A DNA stretch of 64,000 nt from Pseudomonas piscis. Its GTDB lineage: Bacteria > Pseudomonadota > Gammaproteobacteria > Pseudomonadales > Pseudomonadaceae. Under the pieces are notes generated by a model, which worked only from the letters and a program-made list of their open reading frames with translations, made no database searches and was not told the origin of the DNA. The stretch is taken from the NCBI RefSeq assembly GCF_009380155.1, contig NZ_WHUV01000008.1, forward strand, positions 80,669 through 144,668, in the 5' to 3' direction. How positions within the stretch are numbered: the first letter of the stretch is position 1; each line of letters starts with the position of its first letter. The position numbers and the translations under genes were made by a program. Shown piece after piece: positions 24,520 to 32,497 of the stretch.

Positions 24520-26187
24520 TTACTTGACGACTTTGCCGACGCCACGCCCGCGTGGGTCGGAAGCGGTTTCAAGCTGGGTGCCATTGACCCGGATGGCCTG
24601 GATGTCGCCCATCTCCCAGCCCTGGTCCTCGAGGGTGTAGCCCATGGCCTTGAGTTCATCGGCGACCTGGCCGGTGAGCGGCGCATAGGCGTCGTAGTAG
24701 ATCGTGTCCTTGGGCAGCAGTTGGTGATGCACACGCTGCGCGGCCACGGCTTTCTCCAGGGGCAGGTGGAAGTCGTAGAGGTTGTTCAACACCTGGAAGA
24801 TCGAGGTGAAGATCCGCGACCCGCCCGGAGTGCCCAGCACCAGGGTAACCTTGCCGTCGCGGGTCACCAGGCTCGGGCTCATGGACGACAGCATGCGCTT
24901 GCCCGGGGCGATGGCATTGGCATCGCCGCCCACCACGCCGAAGGCATTGGCCACGCCGGGCTTGGCGCTGAAGTCGTCCATCTCGTCGTTGAGCAGGAAC
25001 CCCGCGCCCTTGACCACCACGCCGCTGCCGTAGTCCCAGTTCAGGGTGTAGGTATTGCTCACTGCATTGCCCTGGGCATCGACGATGGAGAAATGGGTGG
25101 TCTGGTGTCGTTCCAGCCCCGGGCGCACCTTGTCGGTGGGCGAGATGGCGTCGGGGTTGACCTGGGCCGCGCGCTGCTTGAGGTAGGCCGGGTCGGTCAA
25201 TGGCTTGACCGGCACCTCGGAAAACGCCGGATCGCCCAGGTAGTCGGCACGGTCGGCGAACACGCGCTTCTCGATTTCCGCCAGCAGGTGGATGTACTTG
25301 GCCGAATTGAGCTCGACGCCCTTGAAGTCGGCGGCGCGTTCTTCCTTGATGCCGATCAGCTGGGCCAGGGCGACCCCGCCGGAACTGGGCGGCGGCGCGG
25401 TGTACAGCACGTTGCCACGGAAACTCACCTGCAGCGGCTGGCGCCACTGGACCTTGTAGTCCTGCAGGTCCTGCTTGGTGATCAGGCCCTTGTCGGCCTG
25501 CATCTGGGCCACCAGCAAGTCGGCGGTCTTGCCGCTGTAGAACTCCTTGGCACCCTGGTCGGCGATGCGTTCCAGGGTCGCCGCCAACTCCGGCTGGCGG
25601 AAGGTCTGGCCGGGTTGCATGCTGCCAAAGTAATCACCGAAGTTGGTGCTGCCGTTGAACAGCTTCAAGGCATCCTCGCGGTACTGGTACTGCTTGTCCG
25701 CCACCTTGAAGCCGTTCCTGGCGTAGGCCACTGCCGGGGTGACGAGTTCGCTCCAGGGCAGCTTGCCGAATTTCCGGTGGGCCTCCCACAGGCCCATCAC
25801 GGTGCCCGGCACCCCGGCGGCGCGGGCGCCCACCAGGCTGAGGTTCTCGATCACCTCGCCCTTGTCATTCAGGTACATGTCGCGGGTCGCAGCCTTGGGC
25901 GCGGTTTCCCGGTAGTCGAGGAAATACGGCTTGCCGTCGATGAACAGCGTCATGAAGCCGCCACCGCCGATATTGCCAGCCTCGGGATAGGTCACGGCCA
26001 GGGTGAAGGCCGTGGCCACCGCAGCGTCCACCGCGTTGCCGCCCTTCTTGAGGATCTGCGCCGCGACATCGGCGCCGTACTGGTTGGGTGCGGCCACCGC
26101 ACCGCCTTCAAGGGGCGCGGCGAAGACTGGAACGCTGGCAGCGAGCGCCAGGCCCAGGGTGAGGGTCGTGCACGGCAAGATACCCAT
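24520..26187 (-). CDS. ggt: Gamma-glutamyltransferase
   Basis: A 555-residue N-terminal-nucleophile hydrolase precursor that cleaves gamma-glutamyl bonds of glutathione and related compounds in the periplasm. A signal peptide (residues 1-23, ending V-F-A) is followed by the large-subunit region (GGNAVDAAVATAFTLAVTYP, then GNIGGGGFM). The autoprocessing site is at T-T-H-F-S (about residue 362), whose Thr becomes the N-terminal nucleophile of the small subunit; later small-subunit motifs (GSGVVV, KRMLSSMSPSLV and LGTPGG) are present. It stands alone between the SulP gene and a MITE-like repeat that lies upstream of its start. Confidence 0.93.
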   Translation of the reverse strand: MGILPCTTLTLGLALAASVPVFAAPLEGGAVAAPNQYGADVAAQILKKGGNAVDAAVATAFTLAVTYPEAGNIGGGGFMTLFIDGKPYFLDYRETAPKAATRDMYLNDKGEVIENLSLVGARAAGVPGTVMGLWEAHRKFGKLPWSELVTPAVAYARNGFKVADKQYQYREDALKLFNGSTNFGDYFGSMQPGQTFRQPELAATLERIADQGAKEFYSGKTADLLVAQMQADKGLITKQDLQDYKVQWRQPLQVSFRGNVLYTAPPPSSGGVALAQLIGIKEERAADFKGVELNSAKYIHLLAEIEKRVFADRADYLGDPAFSEVPVKPLTDPAYLKQRAAQVNPDAISPTDKVRPGLERHQTTHFSIVDAQGNAVSNTYTLNWDYGSGVVVKGAGFLLNDEMDDFSAKPGVANAFGVVGGDANAIAPGKRMLSSMSPSLVTRDGKVTLVLGTPGGSRIFTSIFQVLNNLYDFHLPLEKAVAAQRVHHQLLPKDTIYYDAYAPLTGQVADELKAMGYTLEDQGWEMGDIQAIRVNGTQLETASDPRGRGVGKVVK

Positions 26188-26231
26188 GGAGTCCGTCCTT
26201 TATCGTTGTTTTCAGACCAGACGAACCTTAG

Positions 26232-26387
26232 CAGGCCGTTGAAAAACTATCTGCGTTGCCATCGCTGCGTTAAAAACAGGCTGGTGCGCCAGCCCGGTCA
26301 AAATGCTCATTGACCACTCGTAAACTGCGCTTTTTCGCCTGTTTTCGCCTTGCGCTGGCTGCCTCGCCTACGTTTTTCAACGGCCTG
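26232..26387. mobile_element. MITE-like element, long copy (156 bp)
   Basis: The element is bounded by perfect 16-bp inverted ends, CAGGCCGTTGAAAAAC (26232-26247) and its complement (26372-26387), and flanked by direct repeats TTAG (26228-26231 and 26388-26391), as expected for target-site duplication. It encodes no protein. It occupies the 296-bp gap between ggt and the epimerase-like gene. A 54-bp relative lies at 32419-32472. Confidence 0.7.
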
Positions 26388-26426
26388 TTAGGCGCTTTGT
26401 TGCGCGGAGGGCAAACGCCCACAGCA

Positions 26427-26452
26427 AAACGGCCGCCCGCAGGCAGCCGTTT
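26427..26452 (-). terminator. Rho-independent terminator of the SDR gene
   Basis: Stem AAACGGC (26427-26433) / GCCGTTT (26446-26452) with a GC-rich loop, 31 bp beyond the SDR stop on the minus strand, and a short T run (GTTTTG) immediately after the hairpin. Confidence 0.6.
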
Positions 26453-26483
26453 GTCGCAGATGGAGCAGTGGAGCAGCCGCTCC

Positions 26484-27377
26484 TCAGACCATCTCGTGCT
26501 CGATCCACTCCAGCACCGAAGTCCGTCGTGGTGCCCAGCCCAGCAGCTCGCGGGCCTTCTTGCCGCGTACCCGGCTGTTGGAGCCCAGGCCATAGTTGGC
26601 CATCTCGTAGCCCCACTCGGCCTCGGCGGCAGGCAGCGGCCAGTCCTCGGGTTCGCCCAGATGCAGGGCACGGGCCATGGCGCGGGTCATGTCGATGAAG
26701 GACGCCTCGCCGCTCTCGACGAAGTAGAAACTGCCCGGGGTGTTGCCGGTCAGGGCCAGGGCGTAGAGCGCCACCACGTCCTCGATGTGCACGTTGGACC
26801 AGATGTTCTGCCCCGGCCCGACGTGGCGCACCACACCGCTCTTGCGCGCTTGCTTGAGCAGGCGCGGCAACTGCACGCTGTCACGCTTGACGCCCAGGCT
26901 GTGACCGTAGATCAGGGTGTTGCACAGCACCGCTGAGTTCACCCCGTCCTTGGCCGCCGCCAGGATCAGGTTGTCGATGGCCACCCGGGCGGCCTTGTCC
27001 ACGGTGGGCTCCGGCAACTGGTCTTCGTAGTAGAGGGTATCGCTGGCCTTGCCGCCGGAAGCGTCGCCGACGATGCTCGAACCGCTGGTGTGCAGGAACG
27101 GCTTGTTCGAGCCCTTGAGCGCGGCCAGCAACACTTCTACCGCACCACGATGGTCGCTGCTGGCAGCGTTGATCACCGCGTCGGCGGCCCGGGCCTGTTC
27201 GCCCAGCAGGGCGCTGTCGTCCAGGCTGCCCACCACGGGCTTGATGCCCAGGGCCGTCAGCTCGGCGGCTTGCTCGGCGCTGCGCACCAGGCCAGTGACC
27301 TGATGCCCGGCCTTGACCAGGCCGGTGGCGATGGAACCGCCGATGAAACCCGCGGCACCGGTAACGAATACGTTCAT
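26484..27377 (-). CDS. NAD(P)-dependent epimerase/SDR-family oxidoreductase
   Basis: A 297-residue extended-SDR-like protein. The Rossmann nucleotide motif VTGAAGFIGG is at residues 5-14, and HTSGSSIVGD near residue 107 corresponds to the beta-strand with the active-site Ser. A classical Y-x-x-x-K pair is not obvious (YYEDQLPE near residue 125), so it may be an atypical reductase, isomerase or NmrA-like redox sensor. The start is ATG 27377, preceded by GGGAG; an in-frame extension to 27455 is unsupported. The next gene upstream (LysR) is co-oriented but is 126 bp away. Substrate unknown. Confidence 0.85.
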   Translation of the reverse strand: MNVFVTGAAGFIGGSIATGLVKAGHQVTGLVRSAEQAAELTALGIKPVVGSLDDSALLGEQARAADAVINAASSDHRGAVEVLLAALKGSNKPFLHTSGSSIVGDASGGKASDTLYYEDQLPEPTVDKAARVAIDNLILAAAKDGVNSAVLCNTLIYGHSLGVKRDSVQLPRLLKQARKSGVVRHVGPGQNIWSNVHIEDVVALYALALTGNTPGSFYFVESGEASFIDMTRAMARALHLGEPEDWPLPAAEAEWGYEMANYGLGSNSRVRGKKARELLGWAPRRTSVLEWIEHEMV

Positions 27378-27503
27378 GGAGAGACTCCCTGGGTGGATAA
27401 GTGATGGCGCCAGTATCGGCGCGCCTGTTCCGACGAAACAGCCGGGCTGGACCAAATCACTCTTGCGCAGGAATCACGAATCCCCAGCCTGGGAAGCAGG
27501 ACC

Positions 27504-28415
27504 TCAGCCCTCGAAGTCCGGGTCAGCGTAGTCGGCCAGCTTGCCCTGGATGAAGTCCAGGAAGCACTGGATGCGCAGGGCCAACTGCGAGTTGCGGTAG
27601 TACACGGCGTTGATCGGCTGGCGGTAGCCGCTGTTGAACTCGCCGAGGATCGGCGTCAGGCGCCCGGCACGGATGTCGTCGATGGTCATGAAGTGCGACA
27701 GGCAGGCGATGCCCTGCCCCTCCAGTACCAGGTGGCGCAGGGTCTCGCCGCTGGAGGCGCTGATGCCCGGCTGGATCTGCCAGCGGTCGCCATGGGGGTG
27801 GCGCAGCGGCCAGTGGTTGAGGCTTTCGGTCTGGGTGAAGCCCAACAGCGTGTGTGCGCTGAGCTCGGCAACGCTGTGCGGGGTGCCATGACGTTCCAGG
27901 TAAGCCGGGCTGGCCAGGATGCGCAACGGGCTGCAACCCAGGGAGCGGGCATGCAGGGTCGAGTCGGCCAGGGTGCCGATGCGGATCGCGATATCGGTGC
28001 TCTGCTCCAGGAGATCGATGATCAGGTCGTTGCTGTTGAGCTCCAACTGGATATGCGGGTACAGACTGCGGAACTCGGCGATGTAGGGCACGATTGCATG
28101 CAGCATGAACGGCGAGGCGGCGTTGATCCGTAGGCGTCCCGAAGGGGTCTGCTGGCGCGACGACAGGCGCTCTTCCAGTTCGTCCATCTGGTCGAGGATC
28201 GACTTGGCCTGCTCGAAGAAATACTTGCCCTCCTCGGTCAGGTCCATGCGCCGGGTGGTGCGGTTGATCAGCGTGGTATCGAGCTTGGATTCCAGGCGCG
28301 ACAAGGTGCGGCTGACCGCCGATGGCGTCTGCCCGACCTGCTCGGCGGCGGCGGAGATGGAACCGCACTCGATGACACAGACGAAGATCTGCAGTTCGTC
28401 GGATCTGGCTTTCAC
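27504..28415 (-). CDS. LysR-family transcriptional regulator
   Basis: A 303-residue LysR-type regulator: helix-turn-helix at residues 1-60 (GSISAAAEQVGQTPSAVSRT) and effector-binding domain to about 295. It resembles the DmlR/CrgA-like group. It is co-oriented with, and between, mdaB upstream and the SDR gene downstream, separated from mdaB by a REP hairpin. It could control either neighbour; the mdaB link is attractive because redox-enzyme genes often adjoin such regulators. The effector is unknown. Confidence 0.88.
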   Translation of the reverse strand: MKARSDELQIFVCVIECGSISAAAEQVGQTPSAVSRTLSRLESKLDTTLINRTTRRMDLTEEGKYFFEQAKSILDQMDELEERLSSRQQTPSGRLRINAASPFMLHAIVPYIAEFRSLYPHIQLELNSNDLIIDLLEQSTDIAIRIGTLADSTLHARSLGCSPLRILASPAYLERHGTPHSVAELSAHTLLGFTQTESLNHWPLRHPHGDRWQIQPGISASSGETLRHLVLEGQGIACLSHFMTIDDIRAGRLTPILGEFNSGYRQPINAVYYRNSQLALRIQCFLDFIQGKLADYADPDFEG

Positions 28416-28440
28416 AGGGAACCCTCTATCGATTGGTAGC

Positions 28441-28474
28441 TGTAGCCGCGCGCAGACTGCGACGCGCGGCTACA
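28441..28474. repeat. REP palindrome
   Basis: Arms TGTAGCCGCGC (28441-28451) and GCGCGGCTACA (28464-28474) form a stable hairpin between the mdaB stop and the LysR start. It fits Pseudomonas REP sequences and probably acts as an mRNA end or stabiliser. Confidence 0.75.
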
Positions 28475-28491
28475 GGAACGGCCTACCGATA

Positions 28492-29091
28492 TTAGCGGCT
28501 TTGGGCCTTAAGACCGAACACCTGGCGCAGGTGCTGCTCATAGCGGCGCACGTCGCCCTCGACGTCCGGGCACTTCATCACGTCAACGCAGAGGAAGGTC
28601 GGCAGGGGGCTCATGCCCAGGAACTGGTTGGCCTTGTGGAACGGGAAATAGACCGCGTCCACCCCTTTGCCTTCGAAGAAATCGCTCGGGTCGTCGAAGG
28701 CCTGCTGCGGCGCATTCCAGGTCAGCGAGAGCATGTACTGCTTGCCCTGGACCAGGCCGCCGCTGCCGTACTTCTGCGAAGCGTCGGAGCGGGTCCGGCC
28801 GTCGTTGGCATACAGGCTGCCGTGGCCCTGGGTGAAGACTTCGTCGATGTACTTCTTGACGATCCAGGGCTCGCCCATCCACCAGGCAGGCATCTGGTAG
28901 ACGATCACGTCGGCCCAGAGATACTTCGCCACTTCTTCCTGGGCGTCGTAGCCCTGGTCGATATGGGTGACCTTGACGTCCAGGCCGCCACGATCCAGCA
29001 CCGCCAGCGCAACCTCATGCAAGGTGGTGTTGTAGCGGCCATCGGAGTGGGCGAATTGCTTGGCGCCATTGAGCAGCAGTACTTTCTTCAT
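28492..29091 (-). CDS. mdaB: NAD(P)H:quinone oxidoreductase, MdaB-like flavoprotein
   Basis: A 199-residue flavodoxin-like protein of the MdaB (modulator of drug activity B) family, an FAD-dependent two-electron quinone reductase that limits semiquinone formation. Signatures are KVLLLNGAKQFAHSDGRYN at the N-terminus, VIVYQMPAWWMGEPWIVKKY near residue 63 and LSLTWNAPQQAF near 120. It is divergent (207 bp) from a YgiN-type quinol monooxygenase gene; in E. coli mdaB and ygiN are adjacent and proposed to form a quinone redox cycle. Confidence 0.9.
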   Translation of the reverse strand: MKKVLLLNGAKQFAHSDGRYNTTLHEVALAVLDRGGLDVKVTHIDQGYDAQEEVAKYLWADVIVYQMPAWWMGEPWIVKKYIDEVFTQGHGSLYANDGRTRSDASQKYGSGGLVQGKQYMLSLTWNAPQQAFDDPSDFFEGKGVDAVYFPFHKANQFLGMSPLPTFLCVDVMKCPDVEGDVRRYEQHLRQVFGLKAQSR

Positions 29092-29298
29092 GAGCGGGCC
29101 CTGTCGCGGGAACGGCCCCTTGCATGCGTCGCGCGACGCCAGGCCGTTGGGGTGGAAAACGAGGGCGGCAGGTTAGTGAAGGGCTCGCGCGGGAATAAGC
29201 CCCGGGCGCTCAAAATACATTTGCCGTAAAGGCACGAATCAAACCTTGATTGTTGCCTTAGAATTCCTGGCAATTTCCTTTGCCATGAGTGCATCGCC

Positions 29299-29610
29299 AT
29301 GTCCCGCCAGGCTTTCATCCTCCATGCCAAGACCCGCCCCGAACGGGCTGCCGAATTCGAAGCGCTGTTCCTGGGTTATGTCGCCGCCAGCCGGGCCGAA
29401 CCCGGCTGCATCGAGTACCACATGCTGCGCGACCGGCAGGACCCCAGCCTGTTCATCTTCTACGAAGTCTGGGAGTCCCAGGAGGCACTGGACGTGCACT
29501 CCAACCTGCCGCACATGAAGCAGTTCCGCGATGCTCGCATGGAGTATCTGGAACGCGACTTCGAGATCCGCGCCATCGACATGCTCAGCCCGGCTTCTGC
29601 TAGCCGCTGA
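29299..29610 (+). CDS. Putative quinol monooxygenase (ABM domain, YgiN-like)
   Basis: A 103-residue dimeric alpha-beta barrel (antibiotic biosynthesis monooxygenase) protein. Family features are FILHAKTRPERAAEFEALF, the EPGCIEYHMLRD turn and FIFYEVWESQEALDVHSNLPH. E. coli YgiN of this type oxidises menadiol, the product of MdaB. Placed divergently from mdaB here, so a quinone-cycling or electrophile-response pair is likely. Its last 11 bases overlap the 3' end of the convergent TauE gene. Confidence 0.86.
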   Translation: MSRQAFILHAKTRPERAAEFEALFLGYVAASRAEPGCIEYHMLRDRQDPSLFIFYEVWESQEALDVHSNLPHMKQFRDARMEYLERDFEIRAIDMLSPASASR

Positions 29611-30364
29611 CGAGCAGGTGGGCCCCCAACAGGGCCAGGCCGATGAAGAACACCCGCTTGAACAGCAACGCGCTGATGCGCTGGCGCAACCACTGCCCCA
29701 GCCACATGCCCAGCAGCGCCGGAACCAGGGCCAGCAACGAGGCCCCCAGCTCCGCACCGCCCAGTTGACCGCCCCAGGCCAGGCCGGCGGCCAGGGCCAG
29801 GGTCGAGACGGTGAATGACAGGCCCAGGGCCTGGACCAGCGCATCGCGGCCCAGGCCCAACGCTTGCAGGTAAGGCACCGCCGGAATCACGAACACCCCG
29901 GTGACCGCAGTGACCAGGCCAGTGGCCAATCCACACAAGGGCGCCAGCCAACGCTCATGGGCCGGGGCGATGCGCAGCTGCGGCAAGCACAGGCCCGCCA
30001 GGGCATAGAGCAACAGCGCCGCGCCCAACCCCCGCACCACCCACGGCCCACCATCGATGCCCAGCCACAGGCAGCCGCCCAGGGTGCCGGCGCAGGTCGC
30101 CAACAACAGCGGCCACAAACGCCTGAGCAGGGCCGGCAGGTGCCCACCCAAAGCCAGTTGCCAGAGATTGGTCAGGGTCGCCGGAATGATCAGCAAGGCC
30201 GCAGCCTGCGCCGGAGCCATAGCCAGCCCCAGGAGCCCCATGGCCACCGTGGGCAGGCCCAGGCCGATCACACCCTTGACCATGCCAGCCATGACGAAGA
30301 TGCCGAGAACCCATAAAGACAGGGCCAGGCCGAGATCCTGATAGAACGCGAGGGAAGTATTCAT
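29600..30364 (-). CDS. TauE/SafE-family (sulfite/anion exporter) membrane protein
   Basis: A 254-residue protein with about 8 membrane helices and the internal repeat of the TauE/SafE family. Each half has a Gly-rich helix: GMVKGVIGLGLPTVAMGLLG near residue 27 and GLATGLVTAVTGVFVIPAVP near 145. Family members export sulfite, sulfoacetate or similar anions; the real substrate is not evident. The start is ATG 30364. It is divergent from a LysR regulator (108 bp), which likely controls it. Confidence 0.88.
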   Translation of the reverse strand: MNTSLAFYQDLGLALSLWVLGIFVMAGMVKGVIGLGLPTVAMGLLGLAMAPAQAAALLIIPATLTNLWQLALGGHLPALLRRLWPLLLATCAGTLGGCLWLGIDGGPWVVRGLGAALLLYALAGLCLPQLRIAPAHERWLAPLCGLATGLVTAVTGVFVIPAVPYLQALGLGRDALVQALGLSFTVSTLALAAGLAWGGQLGGAELGASLLALVPALLGMWLGQWLRQRISALLFKRVFFIGLALLGAHLLVSG

Positions 30365-30472
30365 GGGCCTATCCTGCACCCGCCCCGCTGCGCTGAAAAT
30401 CTGCCATATACTGAGCCAGCCTCTTGCCGTACAAGAGGCTGGTTCCCAATACCCTGGCTGTGGAGGCCCCGC

Positions 30473-31354
30473 ATGCACTTCGACCTGGTGGACCTGCGCT
30501 TGTACTTGAATGTCCTCGAAGCCGGCAATATCACCGCCGGCGCCCAGCGCAGCCACCTGTCCCTGGCTGCCGCCAGCGCGCGGATCCGCGCCATGGAAAG
30601 CTCCCTGGGCATCGAGTTCCTCGAACGTGGCCGTCGCGGGGTCAGCCCGACACCGGCCGGCAAGGCCCTGGCCCAGCACGCCCGGACCCTGCTGCGGTAT
30701 GCCGAGCACCTGCAACAGGACCTCACCGAATACGCCAGGGGGGTCAAGGGCCAGGTGCGCTTGCTGTGCAACACCAGCGCCCTGAGCGAATACCTGCCGG
30801 AGTTGCTGGCGGACTTTCTGCGTGGCCGGCCCCAGGTCGACATCGAGCTGCAGGAGCTGCCCAGCATGCGCATCACCCATGCCCTGCGCCAGGGCGCGGC
30901 GGAGCTGGGCATCGTCTCCGACGCCGTGGATACCCATGGTCTGGAGAGCCGGCCGTTTCGCGACGACCCGCTGTTCCTGGCGATGCCTGTGGACCACCCA
31001 TTGCGCCAGCAGGCCGAACCGCGCTTCAGCGACACCCTGGCCTACGACTATGTCGGCCTGGCCAGCCACAGCGCCCTGGCGGTGTACCTGGAAGAACAGG
31101 CCCTGCACCTGGGCCGGCGCATGCAGTTGCGAATCCGCGCCGAAGGCTTCGACGCCGCCCTGCGCATGGTGGCCCGTGGCGCCGGGCTGGCCCTGGTACC
31201 CCAGGCCGCCGTGGAACGCAACCGCCACCTGGCCCTGCATGCCCGGCCCCTGGGCGAGCCCTGGGCCCGGCGCCGGTTGCTGCTGTGCGCCCGGGATTTC
31301 GCCACCTTGCCGCTGTATGCCCAGGAGCTGTGCCAGGCCTTGCTCGAACCTTGA
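30473..31354 (+). CDS. LysR-family transcriptional regulator
   Basis: A 293-residue LysR-type protein with helix-turn-helix at residues 1-60 (NITAGAQRSHLSLAAASARI) and effector domain to about 290. It is divergent from the TauE-type exporter gene and likely regulates it (CysB-like systems pair this way). Its stop codon (31352-31354) lies inside the -35 box of the next promoter, so the following oxidoreductase-MerR operon has its own start. Confidence 0.88.
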   Translation: MHFDLVDLRLYLNVLEAGNITAGAQRSHLSLAAASARIRAMESSLGIEFLERGRRGVSPTPAGKALAQHARTLLRYAEHLQQDLTEYARGVKGQVRLLCNTSALSEYLPELLADFLRGRPQVDIELQELPSMRITHALRQGAAELGIVSDAVDTHGLESRPFRDDPLFLAMPVDHPLRQQAEPRFSDTLAYDYVGLASHSALAVYLEEQALHLGRRMQLRIRAEGFDAALRMVARGAGLALVPQAAVERNRHLALHARPLGEPWARRRLLLCARDFATLPLYAQELCQALLEP

Positions 31355-31381
31355 CTCTACCCCTAGGGGCAGACCTTAGCC
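31351..31381 (+). promoter_or_regulatory. MerR-type promoter with palindromic operator in a 19-bp spacer
   Basis: The -35 TTGACT (31351-31356) and a weak -10 TTAGCC (31376-31381) are separated by 19 bp, the overlong spacer characteristic of MerR-activated promoters. The spacer contains CTACCCCTAGGGGCAG (31357-31372), a near-perfect palindrome with one mismatched pair. It drives the oxidoreductase gene and, further down, the MerR gene itself, so autoregulation is expected. Confidence 0.72.
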
Positions 31382-31410
31382 TGCGGGCTTCTTCCTCAAG
31401 GACCAAGGCA

Positions 31411-31986
31411 ATGAGCAAACGCATCCTGGTGATTCTCGGCCACCCCTCCCGCGCCAGCCTGTGCGCGGCATTGAGCGAGCGCTATGTCGCCGCGGCGCAG
31501 CAGGCCGGCAATGAAGTGCGGTGCCTGTACCTGGGCGACCTGCGCTTCGATCCGGTGCTGCAGGAGGGTTACCGACGGATCCAGCCACTGGAGGACGACC
31601 TGCAGCGAGCCCAGGCCGATATCCTCTGGGCCGAGCACCTGGCCTGGGTCTTCCCCATCTGGTGGGGCGGGATCCCGGCCTTGCTCAAGGGCTTTCTCGA
31701 CCGGGTGCTGCTGCCCGGCTACGCCTTCAAGTACCGCCCCGGCAAGGCCTTTCCCGAGCAGTTGCTCAAGGGCCGCACCGCCGACCTGTTGGTGACCATG
31801 GACACCCCGCCCTGGTACTACCGCTGGTTCTACCGCATGCCCGGCCTGCACCAGATGCGCCGCACCACCCTGGCCTTCTGCGGCATCCGCACCTTGCGCA
31901 CCCTGACTTTCGGCCCGGTGCTGGACGCCAGCGACCTGGCCCGCGCCAGCTGGTTGCAGCAGGCGGAGCGACTTGCCAGGCGCTGA
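31411..31986 (+). CDS. NAD(P)H-dependent flavodoxin-fold oxidoreductase
   Basis: A 191-residue NQO1-like flavodoxin-fold quinone oxidoreductase. The FMN or FAD binding segment ILVILGHPSRASLCAALSER is at residues 5-24; the central signature VFPIWWGGIPALLKGFLDRVL (around 88-108) is diagnostic of the family, and GYAFKYRPGKAF follows. The start is ATG 31411 with AAGGA upstream. It is followed 60 bp later by a MerR regulator in the same orientation, an operon in which the regulator probably senses an electrophile or oxidant that this enzyme removes. Confidence 0.88.
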   Translation: MSKRILVILGHPSRASLCAALSERYVAAAQQAGNEVRCLYLGDLRFDPVLQEGYRRIQPLEDDLQRAQADILWAEHLAWVFPIWWGGIPALLKGFLDRVLLPGYAFKYRPGKAFPEQLLKGRTADLLVTMDTPPWYYRWFYRMPGLHQMRRTTLAFCGIRTLRTLTFGPVLDASDLARASWLQQAERLARR

Positions 31987-32046
31987 ATCCGCCCGATAAT
32001 GCGCGGCACCCGGCCACCCTGCCCGGTCCAGCACAAGGAAGCCGCC

Positions 32047-32418
32047 ATGTACATCGGCCAAGCCGCGCGATTGTCCGGAACCACCATCAAGAGCATCCGC
32101 CACTACGAGGCCATCGGCCTGTTGCCCGAAGCGCCGCGCCAGGGCCGCTACCGGCTCTATGACGCGCAGAGCGTCGAGCAACTGGTGTTCATCAAGTGCG
32201 CGCAACAGCTGGGATTCAAGCTCAAGGAGCTGCAACAGGTATTCGCCGCCCACCAGGGCCAGGCCTTCCCCTGGGACCAGGCCCAGGCGGCCCTGGCACG
32301 CAAGAAGCGCGACCTGCGGCGCCAGATCGATGACCTGCAACAACTGCACGCCCGACTGGAAGCCTTCGAGGACAGCCTGCAACAGGCCCGGGAGGAGTGC
32401 CCCCTGGACAGCCTCTAG
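32047..32418 (+). CDS. MerR-family transcriptional regulator
   Basis: A 123-residue MerR regulator: N-terminal winged helix (MYIGQAARLSGTTIKSIRHY, residues 1-20, then GRYRLYDAQSVEQLVFI) and a long antiparallel-dimerisation helix (about 75-115). Only one Cys (C118, in REECPL) is near the C-terminus, so a classic metal site is unlikely; a redox or electrophile signal is more plausible. The start is ATG 32047 with AAGGA upstream; an in-frame extension from 31999 is not supported. Its TAG stop is part of the CTAG that borders a MITE-like repeat. Confidence 0.88.
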   Translation: MYIGQAARLSGTTIKSIRHYEAIGLLPEAPRQGRYRLYDAQSVEQLVFIKCAQQLGFKLKELQQVFAAHQGQAFPWDQAQAALARKKRDLRRQIDDLQQLHARLEAFEDSLQQAREECPLDSL

Positions 32419-32472
32419 CGGGCCGTCGAAAAACTGGCGGCGTTGCCATCGCCTATGTTTTTCAACGGTCTG
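32419..32472. mobile_element. MITE-like element, short copy (54 bp)
   Basis: It starts CGGGCCGTCGAAAAACT and ends GTTTTTCAACGGTCTG, which are imperfect inverted ends closely related to those of the 156-bp element at 26232. Its inner GCGTTGCCATCGC also matches that copy, so it looks like an internally deleted sibling. Flanks are CTAG (32415-32418) and CCAG (32473-32476), a slightly decayed duplication. As RNA it would be a hairpin between convergent genes and may now serve as a terminator. Confidence 0.62.
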
Positions 32473-32497
32473 CCAGGGCCGCCCGGGAAGCGGCGCA

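Noticed and set aside
26270..26671. A minus-strand frame across the MITE-like element and the 3' end of the SDR gene
   Set aside because: It is out of frame with the SDR gene, reads through a terminator and a repeat, and has no recognisable family.
29600..31240. A 546-codon minus-strand frame that includes the TauE gene plus a long N-terminal extension
   Set aside because: The extension is antisense to a LysR gene; the real start is the ATG at 30364.
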